From positions 46,470,500-46,534,499 of the forward strand of contig NC_089236.1 in assembly GCF_963924675.1 (NCBI RefSeq): a DNA stretch of 64,000 nucleotides, written 5' to 3'. Positions 45,561 to 57,663 of this stretch are shown piece by piece. Below the pieces are notes generated by a model. The model saw only the letters and a list, made by a program, of their open reading frames with translations. It made no database searches and was not told the origin of the DNA. A program made the translations under genes and the position numbers. Origin of the DNA: Phocoena phocoena (lineage: Eukaryota; Chordata; Mammalia; Artiodactyla; Phocoenidae). Each line of letters starts with the position of its first letter. Positions within the stretch are counted from its first letter, which is position 1.

Positions 45561-47169
45561 CCCTAGTAAATAGTAAAGTTGTGCTATGTTTTCTTAGCTC
45601 TTCAAGGTTTGTTTCAGCTGTAATTAATATGACTAGAAGAATAATACTCAATTGTTCTTAGTAACTGGTTTTCGTGTCTGCAACATTTGCAACTTACACA
45701 TTGGTTTCTTGTTTGAGATGATTAAATTGATAGTGGCTCTATTGCCAAAATAGTCCCATGTGCTGAAGTATGTTTTATTAATGTGCAAAAATCAGAAGGT
45801 AAAACTTCACTAGCCAAAAGTCTGTGGTGGTTAATCATCTGTTCTTCCAGCTAATTCCATAATCCTCAATGTGACAATCAATTCATCATGCTGAAATGGC
45901 AAATTCATATAAATCATATTTCCAAGTTCTACATGCAGTCAATAAAATACATTGCATATTTCCCATAAATTATGTGATATAATGTTAGTTTATTTTTCAA
46001 ATTAAAAACTTTAACTACCCTATGTCTTTATCTATTGTGCCTATAAAGTAATGAGCCTCATATTGATGTATCTAGAAAATCACAGCATGCACAGGAAAGA
46101 AGGTTTGAAGTCTTCTGACTTGAGAAGAATTCATAGGAATAATAGACACTCCATCTCCTCTAAGATAACCAAATGTTTGAATATCATTTCCTACTTTGTT
46201 CTCATTCCTTACTGGCTAGCATTCAAATATCTTTCTTAGTATATTTTCCAACTTGGAACAGGGAGGTATAAGGAGGAAGATCAGAATTAGCATCCTTTTG
46301 CATATGCTTGCTACTGAAGCAATTAGAATAATTTGCATCCCAGTGTGTATGCTCTTGTATTTTTCTTTTCTTTCAGTCCCACCCATCGCCCTACTATCAG
46401 GGGGTTAGAGTGAACACTTTACAACTCCCTTCTTTCTTTTTAAACTTCTTCTCTAAAATCTATTTAGTGTCCATAATAAGAACTTAAATATGGTAATATA
46501 GAGTTCCAAGCCACCTCAGTTGGTCACATGATTCATAACCATGGTTTCCTTCTCTACATAACAGAATTGTGGAGAGAAGAGACTTTCTACATTTAGTAGA
46601 TACAATCCTTAAGTTCTTAAATATGAAGTTTGGCTAAGTCAGTCTAAATTTATTTTATAAATCAAAATAAATGTATTAAATTATGCAGCATTTCAGAACA
46701 CTGAGTTCTCCCTACAGGAGGATCTGTCCAAACATACTTAGCACTAGGAAATTCAGCAGGAAGAACATGATATTTAATGAAAATAGTCTGAATCGTGAGT
46801 TTATTCCCCTCCTTTTTCTGTTTTCTGTCTGCTATTTCTGATAAACCCATTGTAGTATCGTACTTTGCTTTTGAATTTTAGATCAACTATCATCCTTCTA
46901 AACACAGCACATCACTTGAGTGATCTGGCCCTAATTCATCGTCTACTTCAATGTCCTGGTGGTCCTTGGGTCTGACACATAATTCTTCTTGTTGGGAGGA
47001 GAGCCCATGATGCAGTTTCTGCCAAGTTCCTTTATGAAAAAAGCAATGCAGCACCTGCCATACATAGTCTGATTTTGTTGAAAATAAAAAGGAAGACATT
47101 TCAGAGTCATATGTTGAATCGTGAGTATAAGTAACATATTTTGTGGTAGCACATTGCCATTCAACAAGT
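45561..47169. other. Unassigned sequence
   Basis: No gene or repeat recognised. A 199-codon minus-strand frame (46890-47489) overlaps plus-strand L1 sequence at its N-terminal half and has no recognised domain. Confidence 0.35.
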
Positions 47170-47650
47170 TGTGCCTTTCTCGAAATGTAATTACTTATAT
47201 AAGAGAAATAAGTAAGTTGAAAGTCAAAAGGATGGCTAGATATAGAGATAGAGATAAATATGTGATATATAGCCAAGAACGTCCATAGTAGAGCTGGAGT
47301 CACTATATTAATATGGGATAAAATAGACTTTAGGACAAGAAATATTACTATAGATAAAGAGTGACATTCATGATGACATAAGGATAAACCCATGAAAAAC
47401 ATATAGATGTTTATGCACCTAATGACTGAGCCCAAAATATTTGAAGCAAAAGCTGATAGAATTGAACGTAGAAATAGGAAATTCATCAATATTCCTCACT
47501 CTAAATAGTTTATAAAACACCTAGACAAAACTAGGCAAAAATCAGCAAGGATATAGAAGACTGAACAACATTATTAACCAAATTGATAAACTGTAAACAC
47601 TGATATTTTAAAACAATTCACCCAAAGACTGCAGGATATAATTTTTTTAA
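47170..47650 (+). mobile_element. Old L1 ORF2 endonuclease-region fragment
   Basis: The blocks GATGTTTATGCACCTAATGA, AAAGCTGATAGAATTGAACG, AAACTAGGCAAAAATCAGC and GGATATAGAAGACTGAAC are the usual L1 ORF2 series within the endonuclease domain. Stops are frequent. Confidence 0.65.
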
Positions 47651-48399
47651 ATTGTGTATGACATATTCAACTGGATGGCCTACATGTTGGACAACACAAG
47701 TGTGGATATATTTTAAAAGACTGAAATTGTATAAAATATGTTTTACCAACCAGAATTAAATTAAACAGCTTCTACAAAAGGAGAAAGTAAGTACAATCCA
47801 GTATTCTACTTTAATTTTTCCCCAAAACCTATATGTGTGAGTAAATTACAAGCCAATTTGCTGAAAGTGGATGTTTATTTCACCTTAAGGAGGTATTACA
47901 GGGAGAAGCTAAAATGGTAGGCTGGTTAGAAAAGAGAAGCAATTTTTATGTAGAGTAATGTGGGAAGACTCAGTGGCATAATTTTGAAATTTGAGGCTCC
48001 AAGGACTATTGTGCCAACACTACTCACCTAAACTTCTGCACCCAGAATTGTTCTTTATGTGCACGTTGCCTCTTTGCAAGTCTCTAAATTCCACAGGGAA
48101 CATTGACCTCTACAAAAAGATTTTTGATTGGAATAACTATAAATTAAGGAGAAAAGTTTGTCTCTAATTAGTGGTTGAGGTTCCATTGATTTACATGTAC
48201 CTTATATATAATGTTAGAAATGCAAAAGAGTTTTCTAAAGATCTAATATATATAAAAAACTATTTCAAAGATTTTTGATTCATTATTATTTACTATAGAT
48301 GACTATACTGAAATTGGAAATCAGGAAGCTGTTAGACAGATGTTGAGTATTGGCAAATATTAAAAAATAAAATATGTATATGTGAGGAAAAATTTATTG
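47651..48399. other. Unassigned sequence
   Basis: Nothing recognised. Confidence 0.35.
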
Positions 48400-48915
48400 C
48401 AGCAGGTCTGTTTTATTCTGTTCTTGCTTATCCCTGTAGCCATGGTGATCACACTTAGTCAAACTCTGAGAAGTAGTCAACTGGAATTTTCCTGTAGTTG
48501 CCAGCAGATGATGTTATTCTAGTTACCCAAAGCAGTACATCAAGATGGACCAGGTTGTTAGCTGTTCAGAGTGAACACAAAGATTCAGGGCTGTGCCTGT
48601 GATGCCTGGATTGGGGTTTGCACCATGGCTGGTCACATGGTAGGTAGGTGACCAGCTCCTTTTAAGAAATTTGAACCCAAAGTCTAAGCAGGCTTTCCTG
48701 GGCAAGGACAGCTCACACAATTCCCTGCATTTTGATGGTAGAGAAAAAAGATACATCTTTGGAGGAAGGACAAGAAAGCCCATGTTTGACTACTTCAGTC
48801 TTTGCCTATGTATCTTTTCCTGGATGTTCCTTTATTGTATCTTTTCTATAATAAATATGAGTTATGAGTATTATTATTATTTTGAGTATTATTGTTATTT
48901 TGAGTAACATAAGTT
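48400..48915 (+). mobile_element. Probable ERV-type LTR fragment
   Basis: The order CACATGGTAGGTAGGTGACC, TTTTAAGAAATTTGAACCC, GGACAGCTCACACAATTCC, AAGAAAGCCCATGTTTGACT and CTATAATAAATATGAGTTAT resembles an LTR with a polyadenylation region at the end. A small TTATTATTATTTTGAG tandem (48865-48902) follows. Family not assigned. Confidence 0.4.
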
Positions 48916-49069
48916 TTACAAGCTAGTGGGACCACGGGACCACTGAGACAGTAAATTTCATAATTTCATAAATTGTTTATTATAATTAGAGTGATATAGT
49001 AGAATATGTATACTTCATAGAATTATTCCTAGTTAATTTTTCTTTCAAAACCATTAAAATACTCATATG

Positions 49070-49327
49070 ACATACTTAGGGTAGCTGAATTCACAGATAC
49101 AGAAAGTAGGATGGGTGTTGCCAGGGACTGGGGGAGAGGGGGGGTCACAGGGAGTTGTAAAATGGATACAGAGTTTCAGTTTTGCAAGACAAAAAATGTC
49201 CTATGGATATATGGTGGCAACGGTTGCACAGCAATGTGAATATACTTAATGCCACGATATGTATGCTGAAAAATGGTTATAATGGTAAATTTCATGTAAT
49301 CTATATTTTATCACAATTTTAAAATAT
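49070..49327 (+). mobile_element. Old L1 3' end fragment
   Basis: GGTGTTGCCAGGGACTGGGG, GGGAGTTGTAAAATGGATAC, TTTCAGTTTTGCAAGAC, AATGTGAATATACTTAATGC, AATGGTTATAATGGTAAATT and TTTTATCACAATTTT are the 3' UTR series of old L1M elements, ending at the expected tail position. Confidence 0.8.
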
Positions 49328-49549
49328 ACTTTATAATTTAAAAATTAACAATATTTTAATATCATAATGCTTAACATTGGTTGGAGTCACTGAATAAATA
49401 TCTTTTCTTTCCTGTATTTAATCACTTTTACTTCAATTCCAATGACTGATTAGCTAAGGTCCCATATGATAACTAATGTGTTTGAATAATTAAAACTTTC
49501 CAAGAATGAATAGTTCACCCTTTCTCAGTCCTACTCTGTCTCCCCTATT

Positions 49550-50520
49550 TCAGACCTACATCTACTTCCTGAGGATGCTTTCTAACTGCCCCCTACATCA
49601 CATGTCCCTATGAGACCAGAGGGTCTGGTTAAGTCCATGTCCCTTTCTTGTTTAAATATCTCCTTTGACTCCTCAAAGCCAATTGTAATCTATTCTAATC
49701 CCTATAGTCTAGTCTTCAAAAATGTTTATTACCTGGCCTTATGTTACTATTTTTTCCTTCTGCGAAATATTCTATTTCCAGTCCTGAGCTTCTCACTGTT
49801 ACCCAAGCATGCTATTCTCAATTTATGCCTCCAAGACTTCCTCCGAATCTCTGTAAAGAATTAATTTTTCCCTATTTAATGATGTGAGAGAAGGTAATAT
49901 TTGACAGGGTACATTAATGTACCGGACCTGCTTCAACTGTCACCTCCTCTGTGAAGCCCTCCCTACACTAGTTTCTTCCAGAATTAGCACTGATTTGCAC
50001 ACTATCTTCCAAAAGCTTGTGGTTTATTCTTCCTTTAAAATACTATAACAGCTGCATGATTATTCTCAATTTTTTTTTCTTTAACCTTACAAAAGGAGAA
50101 TTATTCTTTTCCGCCAGGTTGTTGTTAGTCTTGGTCATGTTATTTGGTCTGGCCAGTAAAATATAAGTGGAATTGACATGTATCCCTTCCAGGCAGGAAG
50201 TTTAAAGTCAGAAATATTCCACAGAGAGGCTGTTCCTTTAGCTCAAGTTCCATAGTGAAAATGACCTAGAGGAAAACTACAGCCTTAGTTGTGGAGATGA
50301 CAGCCTTAGTTTTTATAAACCACTACGATTTGGGGGCCATTTGTTATGACTTAGATACAAGTCTTGTCAATGTTCTGTTTTATTTATTTGTTTATATGGC
50401 CGGCTTTTCACACTAAACCATAAGCTTCAGAGTATCAGAAATTGTTTTTTATTTTTGTTATTTCAGTGCCTAGCACTTTGTTCATAGATATTAAATACAT
50501 TTTTTTTGTATGAGTGGACA
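49550..50520 (+). mobile_element. L2 LINE 3' part, interrupted by an LTR fragment
   Basis: The left piece (to about 50074) ends in CTGTCACCTCCTCTGTGAAG-CCCTCCCT, the L2 3' block. The right piece (about 50363-50520) resumes with the TTTATATGGCC...AGCTTCAGAG...CAGTGCCTAGCAC blocks at the 3' end of L2. The gap is filled by 50075-50362. The 84-codon frame at 49610-49864 may hold a trace of the L2 reading frame but no motif is clear. Confidence 0.65.
50075..50362 (+). mobile_element. MaLR-type LTR fragment inside the L2
   Basis: GTTATTTGGTCTGGCCAGTA, AAATATAAGTGGAATTGACA and the end block TTTATAAACCACTACGATTTG-GGGGCCATTTG correspond to a MaLR-like LTR whose family end reads 'TTAAGCCACTGAGATTTGGGGG'. 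Strand from that end block. Confidence 0.5.
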
Positions 50521-51997
50521 AATAGAAAGAAGGGATAAAGCTTTGGAGCGACTTCAGCCATTAGTGTTCTGTTCAATTATGTGGAGTTATTTTTCACTGC
50601 ATCAGAAATGTTGCTTACTCAGTATTCATATATATGAGTGTTTTCATCAACTGGTTTGTTGGGTTAATGATTTGGTCATTCCTTGAAGAGACAGTGATTT
50701 AACCTAATAGAGATCAAAGCTACTGATGTTGCCTGAATTTAGATTAGATAAGTATTGTACCTTTCTAGTGTGTGTTTCACCATTTTGTTTATGGAGTGTG
50801 AAATATATAGCCTTGTGCTGTTTCTGCACCCTTCAGCCATGCATAGCCAACAATATACTGTACGCTCCATTTCTGCTAACCTTGGCAAATTAGCAGAGGT
50901 ATTTGGGTAATCAGGCAGTTGAATGTTTGTGTATTTTATCACTTTTTATGAAAAGGGAAATGTGTTAAGGAGGATTAAACAGAAGGATAACTATAAGTGG
51001 CTTGTATCTAGAAAACTGCTGTGGTAAAAAGAAAAAAAAATAAAAGTGATGTCAACTACTTTATTAAAATATTGAATTTCATTCATAAGATGATAGGACA
51101 AAATCAAAATTATACAGGTTTTTTTTTTTTTTGTCATTAGGAGAGAAGAGAAATATTTGTTTCCCTTTTGTCTTTTATATTTGAGAGCACTGGACCACAT
51201 TTAATTCCTTGTGACTAGCTATCTGTATTTTTTTTAGCTAAGATTGCAGTCCTTTGAGAACAAAGTTGACAGCTTTGAGCTGACAAAGAATCATTATAAT
51301 CAGTGCTGAAGATATGAAATCACAATGAGAAAGAATTCATGTTTACAGTAGAAGGGACCACACACTGTGATAGTTTGCATTAGAAACTCAGCAGGTGTAG
51401 TATGAAAAACTGAATCACAGTAGAGGATTTGAAGACCTCATGATATGAAAAGGTCATTTTTGTTCAAGCAACTGTCTACTGTGTTAACATGAAAATAAAA
51501 TATTTCTGTCAAACTCTGCAGAAGATAACAAATTGTATATCCATGAACTCAAAGTTTCCATAGTGCTTGTGCAAAATTATATTAATTATTTACCTTAATG
51601 TTAACATCATTCGAGTGCTAGATACAAAAGAAGTTGATGAAAAGCATTATAGATGACATTACATATGTGCAAGAAAGGAAAGAATAAATTATAAACGGTA
51701 GATCTTAAAAATATATAAGAAAACAAAATCACTCAGGCGTTCTTCAATTGTAAAGGGGTGGACCAGGCTACAGATATGAAGGTGTGACAAAGTTTAAAAG
51801 AGAGAGTGAAGCCCTATGTTCAAGTGATAACAACTCACCGTAACCATTAGGGTTAGGGTGTGTCGAATGTAATGGCATCATTTAAATTCTACTTTTCTTA
51901 CCTGGCAGAGGGAAAGCAGTTATGTAAGGAAACTTAGATTAGTTGTCCCTAAAAAAAATCATCAAGTAAATGAATTGTCATTCTGTTTGAAATTTGA
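50521..51997. other. AT-rich unassigned stretch
   Basis: No gene or repeat recognised. Confidence 0.4.
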
Positions 51998-52225
51998 GTA
52001 ATATTTCTTTTTTTTTAATTTTTATTTTATATTGGAGTGCAGTTGAGTAACAATGCCATATCAATTTCAGGTGTACAGCAAAGTGATTCAGTTATTCATA
52101 TACATGTATCTATTCTTTTTTAAATTCTTTTCCCATTTAGGTTATTAAGGAATATTGAGCAGAGTTCCCTGTGCTATACAGTAGGTCCTTCTTGGTCATC
52201 TACTTTAAATATAGCAGTAATATTT
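51998..52225 (-). mobile_element. L1 3' end, minus strand, short insertion with duplication
   Basis: The plus strand reads from a T-rich tail through TTTATATTGGAGTGCAGTTG, TTTCAGGTGTACAGCAAAG and CCCTGTGCTATACAGTAGG: the antisense 3' UTR of a cetartiodactyl L1 family, a cousin of the 11.1-kb element. The direct repeat AGTAATATTT flanks it at 51998-52007 and 52216-52225. Heavily 5'-truncated (about 208 bp). Confidence 0.85.
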
Positions 52226-52254
52226 TTCTTCTTGTCTTTCACTCATTCATTGTT

Positions 52255-52740
52255 CATCAATGATTTATAAAAGACTTGCTATATCCAGGCACTAGAGAAT
52301 CATGGAGGTATAGAACATGATCTCTCCTTCTGAGGAACTGACAGACTAATGAAAGGGATGAACATATAAACATTACTACAGTAATGTCATTAGAGACATA
52401 GGAGCCACGAGGAAGAGATCACCTAACTCTGCCAGAGCTGCCAAAGATTCACAGAGATGCTGGCATTAGAGTGGAGGATTTTTCTGTGGGTCCTTGCTCA
52501 CCAGGTAAAGAAATGGGTCATTTACAGCTGGGAGAACATTACATAAAATGCATAGAGAGAGCAGTAAGCAGTTTATCGAAACTGGCTTTCAGAGTGTGTG
52601 TGGAAATGGCTACATGGAAACAGAAGAGCAGATGGAAACCAGATGACAATTTTTATTCTGTTCAATGAAAAGTCATGGTAGGGTATAAAGCAGGGAAGCG
52701 ATATTAACAGGTTTCCATTTTTAAGAATTTGAAAGGTTTT
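52255..52740 (+). repeat. Further copy of the unnamed mammalian repeat
   Basis: GATCTCTCCTTCTGAGGAAC, ATGAACATATAAACATTAC and AGCAGGGAAGCGATATTAAC follow the order of the repeat at 22.14 kb and its usual upstream part, but with larger gaps. The 65-codon frame is incidental. Confidence 0.35.
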
Positions 52741-54282
52741 TCAGAGGAAACTAAATATTTCAGGTAAAAAACGTCGGAAACCTCATACTCTCATTTTCTC
52801 CACTGCTAACATTTTCAGTACTTCAGAAATATTCCTTTTAAAGTTCAATTGCCTAACAACAGCTTGAAAGTATTATTATTCTTTCACTAACATATCCTGT
52901 GCAATAATGATTCAAGCCAAGGTAAAACTAATAGTGAAATATCTGGTACTAACCTTTTGGGAAGGTTGGTAATTTCCAGGTAACTAAAGTCCAAAAAACA
53001 CCACCAGAGCATAGCTTAGATTATCTGTAAGATACTTAACACACCAGTCTTAGTAGAAAGATGAAGAGGTATTGTGAGAAATGGCCTTGAATTATTCCTG
53101 GGCCATTCTAATTCTTTAGCCCACTTTCCCTAAAAAAACTACATGCCATCCTGTAGTGTTGGACACTCAGGGATCTTTTGTCATCTTTCCTCTTGTGCCT
53201 GTTGCTTTGGATCAGTTTTTAAATCAAATTGCAAGCTTTGTTAACTATTATTATTTTAGATGGACTACAAAGTCCATTTAAAAAGGCTCCACTGGCCAAA
53301 TTATGTCTTTAAATGTTTGTAAGATTATTCTAGTGCTGCTTTTACCTCTTTTACCCATTAATGAGTCTAAGTTCTCAGTCTAGCTGCATTTCTAAAAATT
53401 ACAATATCCACTTAGATACCAAAAACACTGCACTCTCCTCAACCCTACCTCTTGAGTATCAGATTATTTACTCTCCTGGGCCAATGCTATATGTCCCTAT
53501 TCAATAATTTGGCATATAATCCTTTTTCCAGATTAAAAATCTAATAAAAAATTGGAAGATTTTTAGAACTTGGTGGGGGAAAATTTACGAGCAAGAGAAA
53601 ATATAAACGTTTCTTATAGTAATAACACAATTATTAAGATTTGACAGTTTTAACCATATGGGAGACATTAATGAAAATTATCAATGGAAATCACAAATTC
53701 ACTTTTCAAACTTCTCCTTTCTTGTAGTTTTCAGTTTGACACAGTTCCTTAATCCAGTCCTAAACATTCAGTTAAAGCATTAACACATTACAGTAAAGTG
53801 AAGAACAACATTAATTTCAACTTTCTGTTTTTCTCTCTCTTAATGAAAGTGAATTCAGTTTTATTTAATGAGAAATTAATAATTTTACCATATTCAAAAG
53901 TAGTTTGAAGTTCTTATAAAGCGCACTTTCTACTATTCAAGCAGATTTTTTAAAAGACAATCTATGGCTTCATTAGGTAATTCTAAGATCAGTGTATTTG
54001 AACTGGAAATATGGTTGAAAAGGAGACACAGTATGGCTGCCTGCTTTTATTAACATATGTGAATGTCATACTTTTTTTCATTCCTTCATTCAACATCCAT
54101 TTGACACTCAGGAGTCAAACATTATGCCAGGTACTTCTTGAGAGAGTTTACTCTAGTAAAGGAAGATACAGATGAACACAAATACCTATAATAAAATCTT
54201 ATAGGGTGAATACTAGGATATTGTAGGAGCACAGTTAGTTCTTTTTTCCATATAGTCTAATAGGAAATAAAAGCTTAAAAAT
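52741..54282. other. AT-rich unassigned stretch
   Basis: A few bases near 54085-54140 recall the 'TTCATTCAACA...GCCAGGTAC' start of the same old repeat. Otherwise nothing is recognised. Confidence 0.35.
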
Positions 54283-54401
54283 AACTAGAGATATGGGAAC
54301 ATATGTATATGTATAACTGATTCACTTTGTTATAAAGCAGAAACTAACACACCATTGTAAAGCAATTATACTCCAATAAAGATGTAAAAAAAAAACCTAG
54401 A
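54283..54401 (+). mobile_element. L1 3' tail, about 105 bp, same family as 11.1 kb
   Basis: 54287-54391 appears identical by eye to 13735-13839, the end of the larger L1. A run of A follows. The flanks AACTAGA (54283-54289) and ACCTAGA (54395-54401) are a possible short duplication. Confidence 0.85.
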
Positions 54402-54589
54402 AAATAAATTATTACACTTGTGGTAATAACAAAAGGAGAAATACAGAGTATTAGTAAATCATTTTAAAGAGAACCAGCTAAATAATGTATAAGTTGCATT
54501 GTATAATTCACAACAAAATTTTGTATAGAACATCTCTCTTTTTTTCCTAATTGTTGACACTGTGTCAGATGCTCTATGACCTAACAATC

Positions 54590-54800
54590 ACTGGTGTAGG
54601 TGTTAATAATCATTATCCCATTTCATTCCTACTTCAGATCTCTGAGGTAGCCATTACTATAGCCATGTTACTGATGACCAAATGCAAGATTAGAAAAATT
54701 AAACAATTTGTGAAAATTCACTTAACTATTGGTATTAAAACAGAGATCCAAATCCAAAATTATCTGACTCCAAATCTTATTCTCTTCCCACTGATTGTAA
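54590..54800 (-). mobile_element. MIR SINE fragment
   Basis: In reverse MIR order: TAATAATCATTATCCCATTTC, AAAAATTAAACAATTTG, TTAAAACAGAGATCCAAATCC and ATTATCTGACTCCAAATC. Diverged. The 84-codon frame across it is incidental. Confidence 0.5.
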
Positions 54801-54814
54801 AGTGAACAAGGTAG

Positions 54815-54945
54815 AGATTATTCTTCTTCTATTTACAAATGAGGAAACAGATTTAGACTAATAATTTGTCCAAAGTAAATTAGAAGGTATGTATGAAACC
54901 TGGCTTTCTGGCTTAGCATTTAAAGACTTTTCATTTCAACTCATC
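54815..54945 (-). mobile_element. Second MIR SINE fragment in tandem
   Basis: CTATTTACAAATGAGGAAACAG...ACTAATAATTTGTCCAAAG...GAAACCTGGCTTTCTGGCTTA repeats the reverse-MIR order right after the previous copy. Confidence 0.6.
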
Positions 54946-56025
54946 AGCTCTACTGATTTTTCTGTGTTGTATGTTAGCATTTTAAGTAAACTAATGAGGT
55001 GAATAAAACTTGACATACATTTTCTTACTTAGTTTACCTGAATGCAAAGTAATGAAATTTCCCAGCATTTAATGTATTTATCACATATGCACATTTGAAA
55101 ATTTCCACTCTACTTCTATAGAACAAATGAACAAAACTAAAAACAACTCCCCTACTCACAAAAATGAATAATTAATAATCAGTTTTTATTCATAACACTT
55201 CACAATTGATACCAAGCTATCATGAAACCATGTTCCAATAACTTATTTATTTTCAAACCCAAGTTATTGGGTTTCATGAAGAGCAAATGAAGTCTTAACC
55301 TAGATTTAAAATTTTTGAAAATCAGAAGTCAAAGCACAGTAGAGTTAGGTGGGTATCCATATGAAGGGTCAGCCTGGTGAAGAATATCAGAGCCCAAGAA
55401 GAGTAAAAGGCGTGCCCACAGGGGGACATGGTCTGGAGTGCTGGTGCCCAAGGGGTGTAAGAAGAGTGTCCTCACAGCCGGAAGACCCAGAACAGTAATG
55501 AGAACATCTACTGAAGGGCTATGGTGGCATTTAAATAAATAATGATTGTAAACTTTGAACTAAAAAAAGAAACCTAAAGTCCATTCTTAACAATAAATAA
55601 ATAAATGGATAAATTGAAAGTTTGCTGACAGATGTGATAATTACACATTTCTAAGTACTCCTTACAAAACTCTTATGAATTACCAAAGGAACAACAGTAA
55701 ATTCACAGTTCGAGAAGCCTGGAAGACAGTACAATACTCAGTCAGAGTGAATATCATCAGTAGTGGTGAAAATCAAAATTATTCTCCATCTGATAAATGC
55801 AATGGGAAGAACTATTGTATCACTTCTGTGGTATTCTGCCAAATGCACTGTACCTAAATCTAATCATGTGGACATTTAAGACAAAACCACATTGAAAGGC
55901 ATTCTAATCTGCCTGCAATCTTCAAAAGTGTTTAAGGCATGAAAGTCAGTAAAAGACTGAGCAACTTACAAAATAAAGTCAACTAAAGATATATGGCAGT
56001 TAAATGGAGCACGTGATTTTGAATT
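54946..56025. other. Unassigned sequence
   Basis: A GC-richer part (55380-55510) may be a repeat that I cannot name. No gene supported. Confidence 0.35.
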
Positions 56026-57108
56026 TTATTAGGTTTAATTTGCTGCCATATAAACTACCACAAACTTAGTGGCTTAAAGTGCCTTAAATTTATTATCTTC
56101 TATAGGTCAGAATTCCAACACAGGTTCATCCCAGCCAAAGTCAAGGTATTGACAATGCTTTTTCCTTTTTGAAGGCTCTAGGGGAGGATCCAGTTCCTTG
56201 TTCATTCAGAATGTAGTTCCTTACACACAGCCACCTACATCTCAGAATCAGCAACTGGATGTGGTCAAAGTTAAATCCTTCTCCTGCTGCCATCTCTTAC
56301 TCTCTGACCACAGCTGGAAAAGGTTCTCCACTGTTAAGGATTCGTGAGATTAGGTTGAGTTTACCTGGGTAGTTCAGGTTAATATTCTTTTTGTAGCGAA
56401 AATTGAGGAGAGAGAGGATGATCATGTCCCAGGTCTTGGGTGAGTCCCTAGGATGGGTCATGTCGAGTGAGGGTCCTTGGCTTTGCACAGGGAAGAATTC
56501 AAGAGCAAGTCATAGTAAAGTGAAAACATGTTTATTTAGAGAATACACATTATATAGACAGAGTGTGGGCTATCTCGGAGAGCAAGAGGCAGCCCCAGGG
56601 CATGATATCTTCTCAGAAAGTGAGAGCGTCCCAAGGTGTGGAAGTGGTTAGTTTTTATGGGCTGGGTAATTTCAGAGGAATATTCTAACTCACTTGGAGA
56701 AGGGGTGGGAATTCCCAGGAACTGAGGCATCATCCACTTTTTGGCCTTTTATGGTCGGGCTCAGAACTGTCCTGGTGCCTATGGGGGTGTCATTTAGTAT
56801 GCTAAGGCATTACAATGAGCATATAATGAGGCTCAATGTCTACTGGAAGTAGAATTTTCCTCCATCTTTGGCCTAGGAGGTTCTAACTGGTTTTTGTGGT
56901 ATCCTGTTCTTCTTAATGGTTGTGTCATTCTTTTAATGGTTTTGCCCTGTCCCCTTCCTTCCTGTCTCACTCTCACTTCAAGTTCCCTAAACTTAATCAC
57001 ATTTTGCTATGTAAGGAAATATATTCACAGGTTCCAGTCATTACCCAGAACATCTTTAAAGGCAGGTGTGTGTGGCGTGGGAGGCAGAGGGGAATTCTAT
57101 TCACTACA
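56026..57108 (-). mobile_element. MaLR-type LTR split by an ERV1-type LTR
   Basis: The minus-strand left piece (57108-56976) reads TGTAGTGAATAGAATTCC...CCTTACATAGCAAAATGTG-ATTAAGTTTAGGG. The right piece (56391-56026) continues with ATTAACCTGAACTACCCAGG... and ends in the antisense of ACCACAAACTTAGTGGCTTA. Together they are colinear with one LTR family. The 584 bp between them are foreign. Confidence 0.65.
56392..56975 (-). mobile_element. ERV1-type solo LTR
   Basis: On the minus strand: U3 with GAATGACACAACCATTAAG and GTTAGAACCTCCTAGGCC, then CATAAAAACTAACCAC (a possible promoter region near 56655), the polyadenylation signal AATAAA (reverse of 56531-56536), and the R/U5-type block TTTTCACTTTACTATGACTT-GCTCTTGAATTC. 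This layout is typical of class I endogenous retrovirus LTRs. Only one LTR is present, so the provirus was lost by LTR recombination or never seen here. No clear target duplication. Confidence 0.65.
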
Positions 57109-57439
57109 GGCATCTTTTTGCTCTAAAGAACATTATTGGGTAAATTGGCAAGAGTATAGGCAGTTTTAAAATTTTAAGCAAGTCCCACTGATATTGAGTG
57201 ACTGTGGTCAAATAGATAGCATTCTGAGGGATACACCAAGATGACTTGATCTTTGTAAGGGACAGGAGAGTACCAGAGATCAGTTTTGCCTCATGCCCAT
57301 ATTTTTGTAGTATGAGCTTAAGCAGCATGAGTTAGCTAAGCTGTTTATTGACACTAACTGCTAGCTTATATTTTTAGAACTTTTTACATTCATTTTATCC
57401 AACTGTTACACAATAAGTTTTGTTGTGGAAAGGTAAGAT
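57109..57439. other. Unassigned sequence
   Basis: Nothing recognised. Confidence 0.35.
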
Positions 57440-57663
57440 AAGAATAACTAGGGCTTCCCTGGTGGCGCAGTGGTTGGGAGTCCACCTGCCAATGCAGGGG
57501 ACACAGGTTCGTGCCCCGGTCCAGGAAGATCCCACATGCCGCGGGGTGGCTGGGCCCGTGAGCCATGGCCGCTGAGCCTGCGCGTCCGGAGCCTGTGCTC
57601 TGCAGCGGGAGAGGCCACAGCAGTGAGAGGCCCGTGTACCGCAAAAAAAAAAAAGAATAACTA
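57440..57663 (+). mobile_element. CHR-type SINE (short form), 11-bp duplication
   Basis: The body at 57451-57652 starts GGGCTTCCCTGGTGGCGCAG and ends in A12. The direct repeat AAGAATAACTA is perfect at 57440-57450 and 57653-57663. Close to consensus. Confidence 0.93.

Noticed and set aside
46890..47489. 199-codon minus-strand frame, one of the longest in the window
   Set aside because: Its N-terminal half is the antisense of an old L1 ORF2 fragment and the rest has no recognisable domain. No splice or promoter context supports a gene.
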